Of a stretch of 64,000 nucleotides of DNA, positions 1-12,900 are shown piece by piece. The position numbers and the translations under genes were made by a program. The first letter of the stretch is position 1. Every line of letters begins with the position of its first letter. Source of the stretch: Saturnia japonica (Eukaryota > Arthropoda > Insecta > Lepidoptera > Saturniidae); NCBI GenBank assembly GCA_033032175.1, contig CM065334.1, positions 4,585,705 to 4,649,704 of the forward strand, in the 5' to 3' direction. The notes beneath the pieces are model-generated. The model saw only the letters and a list, made by a program, of their open reading frames with translations, had not been told where the DNA came from and did not search any database.

Positions 1-165
1 TAGCAGTTCGGAATTTGGCTTTGTGCCTGATTAATTGCAATAGGCTCGTCCCCTATCACATGGGATCTAAAAACATACCTGGCGAACTGTGGGTGTTAAA
101 TTTAGTACACCTCTGCCTAAACCTTTGGGGTTACAGGCGTGATTGTATGTTATGTTATAATAGAA
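1..165 (+). repeat. tRNA-type SINE, 5' part missing (family 1)
   Basis: Same family as the full copy at 52849-53077 but on the opposite strand: shared landmarks are AATAGGCTCGTCCCCTATCA, GGGATCTAAAAACATA, and the end TACAGGCGTGATTGTATGTT. It is cut by the window edge or truncated. Confidence 0.65.
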
Positions 166-772
166 AACAACTCACATTTATGTATAAATGAGCAAAACAT
201 TTTTTTGCGTGCGGTTTTAAAATGTAACACGAGCCGATCATTGCCAACATATAAGTCAAATGTTGCCATCATTCAATTCAATGGGAATTAATGGGAAAGG
301 TTTGAGTGAACAGAACTCTTGGTGACTTATCCGAACGTCCTAAGATATGTATGTGAACATCGTTCGGAGTTAACTCCATATGCGACGGGAAATTGCACAG
401 TCGCAAACGAAAATGAGGGTATCTTGAAAAATAATAATAGGGATAGCCATATAGTAACGCGTGACTGGTTAAAGCTAGTACGTATAAAGAAATTAATGTT
501 TGTTTGTTCTTTATACGTTGCTAATACTGTTGTGATAAATCTTTGGTGAGTTGTTGTGCGCACTCCCGAAAATGTTTCTGAATTAGGACAAGAGGTGGCG
601 TGCGAATTATTTCATTTCGAACACCACGCAAACGAAATCGCAAGCAACAGCTACTTGTAAAACATCTGAATGTATATTTGATTTAAATAGTAATAAAATA
701 AAATGAGAACCTTACAATATTGACAAAACGATTATAGAATTTTCGAGAACTACGCTCAAATAATACGAATAG
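166..772. other. sequence upstream of larp exon 1
   Basis: AT-rich, no convincing coding sequence or core promoter seen. Short ORFs on both strands here lack codon structure. It could hold 5' UTR or intron of larp. Confidence 0.4.
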
Positions 773-928
773 AAGTATTTTAAAAAAAAAGTGAGAAGTG
801 TAAGCGATGTCGCTATAAGTGATAGTGAAGTGCCTCAAGTGTCAGACACTAGCATGACAGCCGGTGTCACGGCCCGGAGGAAGTCGAGAGCGAGGCGCAG
901 CTGGGCAAAAGTCGAAAACGATGCACAG
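773..928 (+). CDS. larp: larp exon 1 (start codon uncertain)
   Basis: The frame is open from 773, just after a TAG at 770-772, to a donor at 929 (CAG|GTAATG). The first in-frame ATG is at 854-856 and gives [20 protein letters not shown]; the SWAKVE segment matches the (P/S)WAKVE segment of other LARP1 proteins. Translation could begin here, or the codons from 773 could join an upstream exon outside the window. I see no clear TATA box or acceptor, so the 5' limit is open. In-phase joining to exon 2 is good. Confidence 0.75.
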
Positions 929-3900
929 GTAATGAACGACAAAAAAGGGCAAGCAAATAACGCGTACAAGTTTATCGAGACATTGAATTACATTGTTCTA
1001 GCTTTGTTTTTACTATAACGGCAAATTGATGTTACTGTACCTGATTGCAGTACAATCCCAACGCAACGGTCCCCATCGAGAGATCGTAATCCATCGACGG
1101 TCGCACAGACTGATCCCGAAACGCGATACGCAAAAGTGAGTCACTATGAAGGAGTTTTCACTACATGCATGATGGTCGCGACCCAGTTTGGCACAACAGC
1201 CCTACCTACCACTACGCTATCGCAATGTTCTCGTTCGTTATTCAGCCGGGTGCACCACGTGCAGGTGAGGTTGGCTTGGGCGTCTCCGTTCTAAAGATGT
1301 AATTGGAGACCCTACTTATCCCAGTAAGGACACAGTGTAAAGGTATATCGTATAGTACGCTTTGCCAATTTGGCCAAGCCGTTTTACAAATGACATACAA
1401 TTAAAATAGCGCATAAAATTATTTATCGGTCATTAAATTTCTGTCCTTGTACTGAAAATCTTAGATCCGTTTTACGTTATTTCTATGTTTTGTTTACAAG
1501 AATGAGTTTGATTTATGAGATTTATATAACTCTACTCTAAATTGACGAGCGTGCGTGAAAAGATTAATGGATGTTGAAGAAGGAGAAAGATGTAGGTATG
1601 TTAGGATCGTAGCAAGTGGAACGACGTGGTCTCTGCCTACCCTGTTGGGTGAGAGGCGTGTTCTATGTATGTATGAATATAATTGAAAGGTTTTAGTTAG
1701 CGATGCAACGATACATAATTTTGCCAAAACGATAGTGATACTGAATGTTGTAGATTTAGTAAATTCAATCAACGATACCAATACCGATTTCGAAAGTTTA
1801 ATAATAAATAATGAAGTACGTAAGCTCCTTTACTTTTTTACCTGCCTGGCGGAGGGTAAAGTTTTTTGGGTAATTTAAAGTGTCTCTATTTTGCACAAAA
1901 GTGGCGAAAATTTTTTTTTTTTGTGATGTGTAGATATTAGGTATTTATTTTCAAAATTAATAACATAAACATAATGTGTGTGTGTGTGTGTATCAATTCC
2001 GACGCACGACGGGAGCTTACTCCTTAAGTACCTAGGATTGGAATAAATATATTATAATAATATTAGAAATCGCGCCATCCTTCAGCAAATATAATAAAGA
2101 ATAAACAAAACTGCATGTATGTATATGTATTAAAAGTGTATCAACGCTTTTATAAATTTTACTCCTCATAAAATATCCATACCTGGGTAATATATATATG
2201 AAGATCGATTCTTATGGCAATACCACCGTTAAACACCACGTGCGAACTTCAATAAGATCGTTATGAAGTCTTTAAATTTGAGTTATATATAAAGGGACAT
2301 AAGAACAATATGGCTTAAGATAATATTGAATCAACATCAGAATAAAGCAGTTTGTAGTGTATGTAATGAAAGAAGCTGATGCAATAGTGATGCTCAGTGT
2401 GGTTCAAAGATGATAACAAACGCCAGAGGCCTTTTTCCGTCTCGTGTGGCGACCTTCTTTTAGCACCTTGATGAAAAATAACTCATGGGTCCTTATTATA
2501 AGTTAGTGTTATTGCGTACCAGTATAATTTTTACCTGGTACATGACCTTGCCAAACCCTGGTACGTCTACCATACCTGATTGCGGTAAATTATAATGGAA
2601 TTCGGTTTTCTTGTCCATAGGCTTCAGACTTCACCGACATAGGGGATTGGCCGACGCTAGGCGCCGCGGTGGCGGCGTCGCGGTGCCACTCGACACCTCC
2701 TCATGATGGTGACTCCTCGCATCATAATGGAAACGCGGTAAGGATGTATTTCCGTTTTTTAATGGATTATTAAGATCTTTTTTAATACATTAAAATTTAA
2801 TATACTACTAGATGTGTCCCGTGTTAAATTTATTCGACAAAGTCTTCGCCGCGCCGCGTCGACGCCGGGTGCGTATACAAAACTTCTTTCGTAAAAATGG
2901 TGTCGTCAGAATCATCCATCGATGTGACAGGATATACATTACATTGTTAAAAATGTGTGCCTCGATGATTCCAGGAGCAGCAGGAGCGTAGACCGCTCGA
3001 GGAGCAGCAAGTCCACGCGCAGCAGAACCAGCCCAGAATCGAGAAGGTGGAGCCAATGCAGAACCACCACGGTCATAATGACAGGCACCAGGACAAGAAC
3101 AAGAATGCAGGTCAGTTAGCACGTCGACAACAGATTAAATGGTAGGCTAAAATAACATTGGCATGGCATTTTTAGTTGTGAATCGAGAAAACGTAAGTTT
3201 TTTTGTGGATATTGTAAACCGTACTGAAAGTACCGAATTTATATTTGAGGCAAAACTTTGGTATCTCTCGTCTTTTCATGGTTCTATAGAATTGTAATAG
3301 AAATATTGGCTTGTTACATAAAGGGTCTGTTGATTTCTGAAGTCAAAATCAAAATCCTAATTAATAAAAATGTTTTTTTTTTCTAACTTGGAATTATTAT
3401 TATCATAATATCAATGAATATTATTTTTTTGTAATTTGACAAAAAATTGCCTTTTAACTTAACTCTGGCTTTTACTAAAGAAAAAAATGGGTATTTAATA
3501 AATGTTTGTTTGTGTTAAAATACCATAATAAAAATTCCAGGTGTGGGCAAAGGAGGCACTAGCAAGTCCGGAAAACACAAATGGGTGCCCCTGGACATCG
3601 ACGTGAAGGCAGCCCGTCATGGGAAGCATGGTCCTCAGCACATATCGAGACCTGAGAACGGTACATAATATTTCTTCTATTTTTTGCTCTGAAAACTTCT
3701 TTAGTACCGTTGTGATTTGAAACGCGATGAAACGTAAAAGCGAAAGTAAAAAGAGACAAACACATAAGTACATCTATGGCATTTAGCTTGCGATAGAATG
3801 AGATAGAATAAATTTATAATATACACGGTTAAAGCTAGTTTTGATATTCACGACTATGAATCGCTGTCGAATTGGCTTAACGGTAGAAAGGTCAGACTTG

Positions 3901-6900
3901 TACGCGCTGTTGTATGTGCAGTGCAGTTCGAGTGGTCGATAGTTCGAGTCCCGCTGTTATAGGACTTTTAAAATTTTAATGAGATTTTTTTTTCTACCAA
4001 CCATACCAACCTCACGTAAATAGAATTTTTTTTTAATCGACAGAAAATAAACTTTTGAAAATAAGTCGGAGGTTACTCAACTCGAATGTATTTTTTTTAA
4101 TGTAACTTGTTTATGAACCGATTTGGACGATTCTTTTTTGTTGGATAGGGGATACCTCAAGGATGGTCCCATTTTTTTCATTGGCATTTGACCTTCAACT
4201 TCGAGATACACCAGAAAACCAGAATTTTTTTATTTTTTGGTTAAAATTTTCTTGTAATTATCAAACATACTGTACAAGATGCCGGCTCCCTTGTTTAAAC
4301 TGCAACTGAGAATCCCGTATTTTAGGCCTCGTGTATTCTCCACACAGATACATCGGGTTACGCAATACGGGAATAATGAATATTCTTTTAAAACACAAGT
4401 TTCAAGATATTTTTTTATATGATGTCTTGATCTCTTTTAAAGGAAAACATATTATTTTTATAGTTGTTTTGGTTTTTATCGGCGACTTCGTTCCCATTGT
4501 CAAAGAGAGGTAGGGCACAGAGAAAGTTCTTTGCAGATTACCTGCAGTAGATCGCAACAATACTAGCTAGTGTTGTGTTCTTGCAGTGAGTAGGGTTTCC
4601 AAAGCTCTCTGAGGTAGGGGTGCTCATGATCGGCAAAGCGCGTGTGATACCTATGGTATTACAAACGTTCATAGGCTACGGTAGCCGTTTACCATCAGGC
4701 GGGTCGTATGCTTGTTTGCCACCTTAGGGCTTAAATTGAGTAAAGTATTTTTGATTTTGATTTAATGTATAACGAATTCAGAAACCTTAAGCCTGCCTGT
4801 CCAACAAAGCGGGGCGGAGCGGAGCTGTGCAAATTTCGACCAATATAATTGCATCACTAGTATTTTTTTGGTCGAAAATTACACAGCTCCGCTCGCCTCC
4901 ACTTCAGTAGACAGGCAGGTTCGCGAGTTCATACAAAAATCTGACAGAAAAATGGACTTTCAGTTTTACCCAAATTTTAAAAAAATCCGGGTAACTTTTC
5001 GAAATTTTCTTGCCATAAACAAGAAATTCGGATCATTACGAACATTTTAAATCAAAGCATATTGATTTCTTAATCTTGGGAGTGATAAAGGCTATATAAA
5101 TAATATTTATGTACGACGTCTGGTAATGAAATAAAAAGTAAAAATAGTAAAAAATATTTTTTATATTGTTTTTTTGCGGTCGGATTTTTTTAATTTCCTT
5201 ATTAATAATTTAGCTTATTTATTGCTAATATGAGATCCTTGATCCACTTCATGAAACGGTTTTTTTGTAGTTTTTTACTAAATATTAAAAAAAAAAACAA
5301 CTTATTTTTATAAGTTAAGTGCTTTTAGTTTAATTATCTCAAATAAATTATTATTTTATTGTTTACGGACGTTGATATCAAAGTTTTTATGACATTATTT
5401 AATTAACAAATGTTAAGTACCATCTGTGCCCGCGGCACTTTTATTATTCTTCCGCGTGTGAGAGAGCACCTTAACTTATCCCAGCCGAGTAGGATCGGCA
5501 AAACATGATTTCCTCTTCCTACTATCAGCTATCATTTCTGTGTTCACAACTAGTTCTACACACAATCCATCCGTACCTTCTTCTATATCCATCCAGCTAC
5601 ATCATAATTAACATTCTTCAAGTTATATGTCTTCCATCCCTCCTCATAACATTCCCATACCACGCTAACCGATTACTCCTCTCGGCTTCTCTGTCATTGG
5701 TGCTATTTCAATACTTCCTTCTTTCTTAACTTTGTCCTATGGGCTGATGTGACTCAAACCCACATAACAAGAGAACGTTCACGATAGTTTAGTAGGCGAA
5801 GATTAGGAAGAAATTAAGCGAGTTGAAATTACAAGTTAAGTTTAATATTTACAAAAGCAAGAATTAGCGCGCGTGATATGTTCAAGCTCCAAGATAATCT
5901 ATCCACGAGCAGGAGGGTGAAGGTGCGCGAGCGCGGCTCGTGCTATCGATCGCCGCGAGGGGGGGGGGGGGGGGAACAGTATTGTCAGCGGTTCAGAAAC
6001 ATAGGCGCCAGCGATTTAATGCAATTGTATGGTGGTGGTACAATATGTTTCCCGGGCACGTTGCATCAATGAGATATGCCACAGTCCTTTCTGGCAAATA
6101 TTGAAATAAAATTAAATAATTTGTATAAGAAATAAAGAAAGCTATTATCCGTCACGTTTATAGCTTTAACGAACATCTGAGACGTGATTTTATAAATTAT
6201 ATATTTAATTGCATCCCGGCAGTTTTGTTTCGCTCTATATGGCTATATGATTTTTAGCATATTTTATAGTTCAGCCCTCAGACGTTTAGAATTTGGAGGG
6301 CGCTACCGAGGAGTGTATAATTTGTAACATATTTCGCGTTTAATTTAGCGATTTTATTGCGTCTCACTGAATAAATTATTATAAAGTTTTTATCAATTTC
6401 CCATGACGATCATATTGCGTCCAGCATTTAATTTCAAGAAGGAATAATGCGCGAGTTTCCTACAGGGGTGTTTCGGGGTGCACGGGTGAAGGTAAAGCGA
6501 CGTACAGGGGTTGCATGTTTTATGTTTGTTTGTAAGCAAACTGCGCTCCGCCCGGTTAGACGAGAACCAGTTACCGGAGTGCATTCTCAGTACGTATATT
6601 GAAAGTGGAATATTGGTTAATATTGGCAATTTTTAAACAATAAAATAAAACTATCTCTTTTATTATGTACATTAATAATGTTATACTTATAATCTTAATA
6701 ACAAATATTTAATTACTAATAATCGCGCCGAATCCCTGACGGTAGGCAGAAGCAAAAAGCACCACTTCCACTTCTAACTTACAAAACAATTTCGCTTCTT
6801 CAACATTCATCAATCTTCTCATACATGCATGCTCGTTTCGAGTACTCTTGACCTTTCTGTCTTTTAGTATACGTTTGATTTGGTCAAGGTAGCTGTGTCG

Positions 6901-9900
6901 GGGTCTACCTTGGCATCTTCTTCCATACACATTTGCATTGTATATCTGTTTCGTGAGTCATTCGTCACACATTCGTTCTATATGTCCAAACCATCGTAGC
7001 ATACATTTCTTTACCTTTAGAATCGCACTCTCATTCATACCTGTTGTTTCCCGTATCTCTTCATTCCGGATCTGATCCAAGTTCGTGAGACCGCACATTT
7101 TTTGAAGGGAACGCATTTCAACTGCATTTATTATACTTTCATGACTCTTATGACATACCCAGGTTTAGCTGCCGTATAGCACGGTAGTCACTAATATCGG
7201 GTTGTGCACAGCTGCTTGTGCCTTCTGTTTGATATTTTTACTACTAATCAATGTCGATATGACCCCATTCAAAAACCTCTTTCTTTATCTCCAAAAGAGT
7301 TTTGAATTTTACTTGAAATTGTGCGACAGTTGTTTGTCCATTTCCAAATGATATCTTTCACGCGTATCTGCAATCACTCTTTATTTATTTTTTCTTTCTT
7401 AATTTCACTTGAGCTGGACATAGCCAGAACATCATATCGTGCTGTCTTCTTTCTGTTTACTTTTTCTTTCACTTTATCGCACCACCAGCCATCGCCTTTT
7501 TTGCTTGTCCGCCCTTTTGAAATTCCGCATACCTCTTTCACGGCACATAATTTGCTGGACTTATGTAACTGACAAGAAACATCACAATACTTTCAGTTTC
7601 ATAATTCGCTGGGTGGGACAGCTGTTCGGATACTCTTTCTTGATATCTATTTTTAATATCCGCACCCTGTGATGCGGTTTGCGACCACAGAACTGTAACC
7701 CTTGGTGTAAAATCACCAGCCCGTGAACAGAAAGTGACCCTTTTCCACGTCAGCTCGCCTATTCACCTTGGTGTAAAAAAAAGATCTACTGCTCCAGCAT
7801 GGTCGAACTGCTCCAGAGACAGTATAATCGCTGGTATAGCTAAAAGCTGGTTGACTGGTACGATGAATATAAAAACCGTATTCGGAATCACAATTTTCAA
7901 AAATTAATGGATGTAACATGGTTAACGTAATCTTTGTAATATATGTAAGGTATTATACAGAATCAATTTAAACATAAGTTTTGATGGAGGTAGCAGCATG
8001 TTTTGATGGAGTAACAGAATGTTGTAAATTAGCAGGAAATGTCTAAAAATGCATTAACATATCATAAATAAATGGAATTACACGTCAACTCATGAAATTA
8101 TACTGATAGAAACTTCATAAATAGTCATTAAAAACATATATAATTGTAGCCACATTCAGTGGACGCCGCAGGGTGGTAGTCTGTAAAGATGCAAGAAGTG
8201 TTCGGCGATTTATATGTACACATTTTTTTAATATTTATGTATTTATTTATTGTCACATCAACGATACATTCACAGAAAGTGCTTTAAAGGAGTTTTATAA
8301 TCAGCGCGGTAAGGTCATTTCTGGTCTTTGCGAGACATATATAGTATTTGAAAAAGTTGACCTTATACAGTACTTAATTATTTAAATTAACTCTAAAAAT
8401 CAGAAACTTGGCTTATGGCCTGGAACTAATCTCTATTCTGATAATTGGATTAATCTGTAAATAGACTAATTGTTTATCTGAAGCATAACTGTGCTTGTTT
8501 TTTTTGGTTATAAATAAATAATTTGATTTAAAACATGAATATTATATTTAAATTTACATAGGAAATAAATATCTATGCTAATTATATATTTACGAATTAA
8601 TTAATTGACAAATATTACAGTACTAAAACGTTTGAAGCGTTAAATAGAATTGAAGGTGAAATATTATCTTGTGTGTTTACGAGTCGTGACAAAAGATGGC
8701 GCTGCAACGATTTGAAACAGACTAACGTAGTGTCGCCGTCGAAATAGTAGGGTTGCAGCAATACCGTTGTATGGCAAATCGGTTCAGTAGTTTTTGATAT
8801 TTTTGACAGCGCTAACTGGGTCTTTTATGATTCAGACTTTTGCGTTTATAATAAAGGTGATTATGAATTGAATAGTCGTTCATTCATTATAATATTTATG
8901 TCACTTCACAGTTTCAATACTTGAGTTTTTTTTATTAATTTTAACTAAGGATTGTTGTTTGATGTGGTTGAATAAAAAGTAAAGAATGTTTTTTTTTTAA
9001 ATATTATTTTTATGATCTTTTGTCCTCGGAATTTGGTTTTCTAAGTAGGAATATTGTTTAAATTTTTAAAAGTATTTTTTATACTGTTTATTTTATATAC
9101 TAATATAACAAATCGGAACAGTTTCTATGTTTGTTTGTTTAACACGCTAATCTCTGGAACTACCAGTTGGTTTCGAAAAATTGTTTTTATATACTATTTC
9201 TTGATTTACGAGAAACAGTATAGGCTATCTGTAGCATCAACAAGGTACACGTCCCAGTTAGCCTTTATAGACAACAAAAATGAAAGGAAAAATAATTTTC
9301 GGGCGATCTGATGTCGGGAAGTAGTGGAAGGGGATGAGCTGTAAGGGTAAAACACGGTTTATTTCGATTGTCGGCAAAACTACAAGTCTTATAGAAAAAA
9401 GTTAAATGGCAAAGTTGTAGGTAATAAAAAGATAACCTCAAAATTTATCTGAAAAATTCAAATAACCAAGTTTTTGGTATTTATGTTCATCTTTTACAAA
9501 AAAAAAAATTTTCACAGAAAGTACATTACTATGGTAAATGTTCTCAGGAAATGCATAGAAACGTGAGAATTTTCGATTGAAAATTAGGGTGCTTTTTCGA
9601 TAGTCAAAATAAAGTGCCCCGCAGTTTTCACCCGTGTTAATTTTATCCGACAAACACCGCACCGCGCCGCCAACGCACCCGTCTAGTCTATCATAATTGT
9701 ACTCACATCCCGCAAGTACAAATTATTTTAATTTTTCATTATCTCCGAAACTATGTGTCTAAATATTATGATATACAGAGCAAAATTTAACTTCATGTAA
9801 CTTTTGTTTATAAGGATTAATATGCCATGTGTAAAATCTATACTAATATAATAAAGCGGAAAAGATATTTTGTTTGTTTGTTTGTTCATTCGACATCACT

Positions 9901-12900
9901 TCAATGTTTCGACACTTGTGAGTTCTTTGCGACGCGATGGGGAATTTTGTATTATGACATAGCGATGATAACGATTACTAACAATTATTCACAAATCGAT
10001 ATACAATGTAAACTCTTTATAACGTTATCCTTTATAACGATAAACTCCCTATAACGATGAAGTGGGCCAAACTTGGTTGGTTTGCGTTAAAACCCACATA
10101 TTGAAACACTCTTTATAGCGATACGCCATTCTCTATTACGAAGAAATGTGTTCATATTTTTAGACAGTAAATATTTATTATCGGTATTATTGTTTATGTT
10201 ATGTTATCAGGTAACAAAAGACTTTGAAGCTCCGAAACATCCGAGGTCGGTCTAGCTTTTGTTAGCCTTAATTGCCTTGAATACGTGCAGTATGACGCAT
10301 TGTTTTCTCGGAAGTGATGGTCTTCGACCAATCATACTGGGATACCTATCGTATTATACGTCGTAAACCTACTTTGAAACTGTTAACATGGCCAGTAAAC
10401 GGAAAGCGATTAGTGTTGGATTAGATATGAATAGAATACATAAAATAATACAAAACAAGTACTGGCATAGCAAAAAACGTCGGACAAAGTTATCAGACTA
10501 TATGTGTAAACAATAATTTATAAGCATTTATTATCTAAGACAATAAATATTAAAAATTCTTGTTAATTTGGTTGTTTTTTTGTTCACTCCATATAACGAT
10601 AACTCTCTATAACGACAAAAAATGCTCAGTCCCTTGAGTTTCGTTATAAAGAGTTTACACTGTATTTTTTAATCAAATGTCACCGGCTGCTCACCCGCCC
10701 CGCGCCGCTATTCATCAACACGCCCGCCAGCTGGCCACTGTCTGTCTATCTGTCTGTTTGTTTCGGGTAATCTCCGAAACGGTTGGACCGATTTTGACAG
10801 GACTTTCACTAGCAGATAGCTGATATTATAAGGAGTAATTTAGGTTACTTTTATTTTAGAAAAAGAATTAGGCTTCCGTGCAATAAAAAAAAATGGTCAT
10901 GGTTAATCAATTCGGACGCTTAAATGGCTTAATTTGTGTAAACTGTAAGTGATATATAAAATGAGTGTAGAATGAGTGTAGTGTATGACTATGAATATGA
11001 TATGTATCGCAGTGTATTGATATATCGTTGTATCGATCGATATACGATAATATCGATACGTATCGGCCGTCTTTAATTTATCATCAGGAGGACAGCTATT
11101 TTGCTACTTAATAATATTAAAAAAATAATAAAGTTATTATATGTTTGTTGACTAGACACTGTGTCGCTGAACGGCGAGGAACGCAGCCGCGCTAGCCGCG
11201 CTGTCCGCGGCGGCGGGGGAGGTGGTCGCGGCGGCCGGGGGGGTAGACGCACTGCACCGCGCCCCGCGTCCGCGCTGCCATCCCTGCCGGCGCCAGCGCA
11301 CCATCACCACGTGTTCCACCACCCGCACGACTTCGCGCATCACGCCGCTGAAATACAACAGGTATGATTTTGTAAAACTAGATATCTAATTAAATTAAAT
11401 TGTAACAGCATGCACGGCCTCTACTCCAGTTCAATTTAACAACGCGGTTTCCAACTTGGGGAGGTACTGACTATTGCTATGGGAGCCGTAATCTATTGCC
11501 AGGGGTAGCACGGACTATTGCCAGGGGAGATTTGGTCTATTGTCAGGTGTCGCTTGGAGACTATTGATAAAGGGAAGGAAACGTGGGCTATTGCTTGGTG
11601 ATCAATTATTAATTTAAAAAAAATCATACTAATAGATAAATAAATAAATTTCGTATCATAGGGTAACATTACAGTACCAGTGTAGTTTCCAGTATATTTT
11701 TGGAGTAAAATTATTATTATTTAAAACGTTCCTATATTATATTATAAAAGGTTGGGAGGCATAATAGTATAAAAGTTGGAAACCGCTGATGCAATAAAAA
11801 TGTGAACAAACTTAGGACTAATGAAATTTTTCTATTCTACCCTCACTATATAATGAATTGAACTTTGAAAACAATCTGAAGGCTTTCGATGCCCATGTTT
11901 CTTCACCTTTTTTATTTAAACTGAACTGACAAACACTGTAACATAGATGCAAGTGTATTTAATGTATTTAAATGTTTTTTTCTGCTTAAATGGTTTTAAA
12001 AAAAGAGAACTTGGTTTTAAATTGTGTTTGTTCTCTTTTTTTATGTGAATCTATTTATCTATAGTTTTACAAGTTTGTGCACGACCGTCGTACGTTTTAA
12101 ACGTTGGCTGGGACGCGGTAGTACACCACTACACTACACATTACAATAAAGTAAACAGTATGTTATTTCGGCATTGTTCATGAAATAATTATCTGCAGAC
12201 GCTCGGTAGATAAACACGCACTAGGGCCACCCTCTCACTGTGTTTCTTGGGTTACCTACTTACTTAATATACTGTATGTTAACTTTGGAAGTTTTTGTAT
12301 TAATTCTTTTTACTGTTTTATTTCTAGTTTCAAAAGCAATTGTGAGTTAATAAGAAGGAAGTGTAAATTGAAATTTTATAAAAATATGGTTTTTTGCTAA
12401 AAGTTTAATAAATTAAAAGCAATTTGAAATTCTATGTAGTAGATAATGTAATATGTAACCATTAATTATAAACTGCTGCTCGCGACTGTTGTGTACTGAA
12501 GTTGACCTAGATTTCGTTTCGGCGATTTATATGAAGACGTTATACTGTTTACTTTAGTGTACTGTTGTGACATGCCCGCCTACGTCACGCGGTTGCACGT
12601 GTTTCCTTTCGTCGCTACATTACCCGCCCCCGTTATCGTTTGTAGTATCTAGCCCTCGCCAACGTCTATTGGAAACATAGGGCGGGCGCGCACGAACTTG
12701 TACGACTATAGTTTCATATTTTGGTAGTGGGTTTTGTTTCGTTTGATTTGAAACGGGTATGCTTTGTACTCCTGGTGTGGTGGTGTGTGTTTATTTTTCA
12801 TTTACTTTTTACTTGCTTGTCACTGGACTTTGTGTCTGTTGACTTTAAAATGAAACGACTTACGCGCCATCTTTCTGTAAAATATCTGTACTCGTTGATA

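Noticed and set aside
2808..3122. 104-codon minus-strand ORF over larp exon 3
   Set aside because: Antisense shadow of a GC-rich exon and of a dispersed repeat; the + strand phases into the gene.
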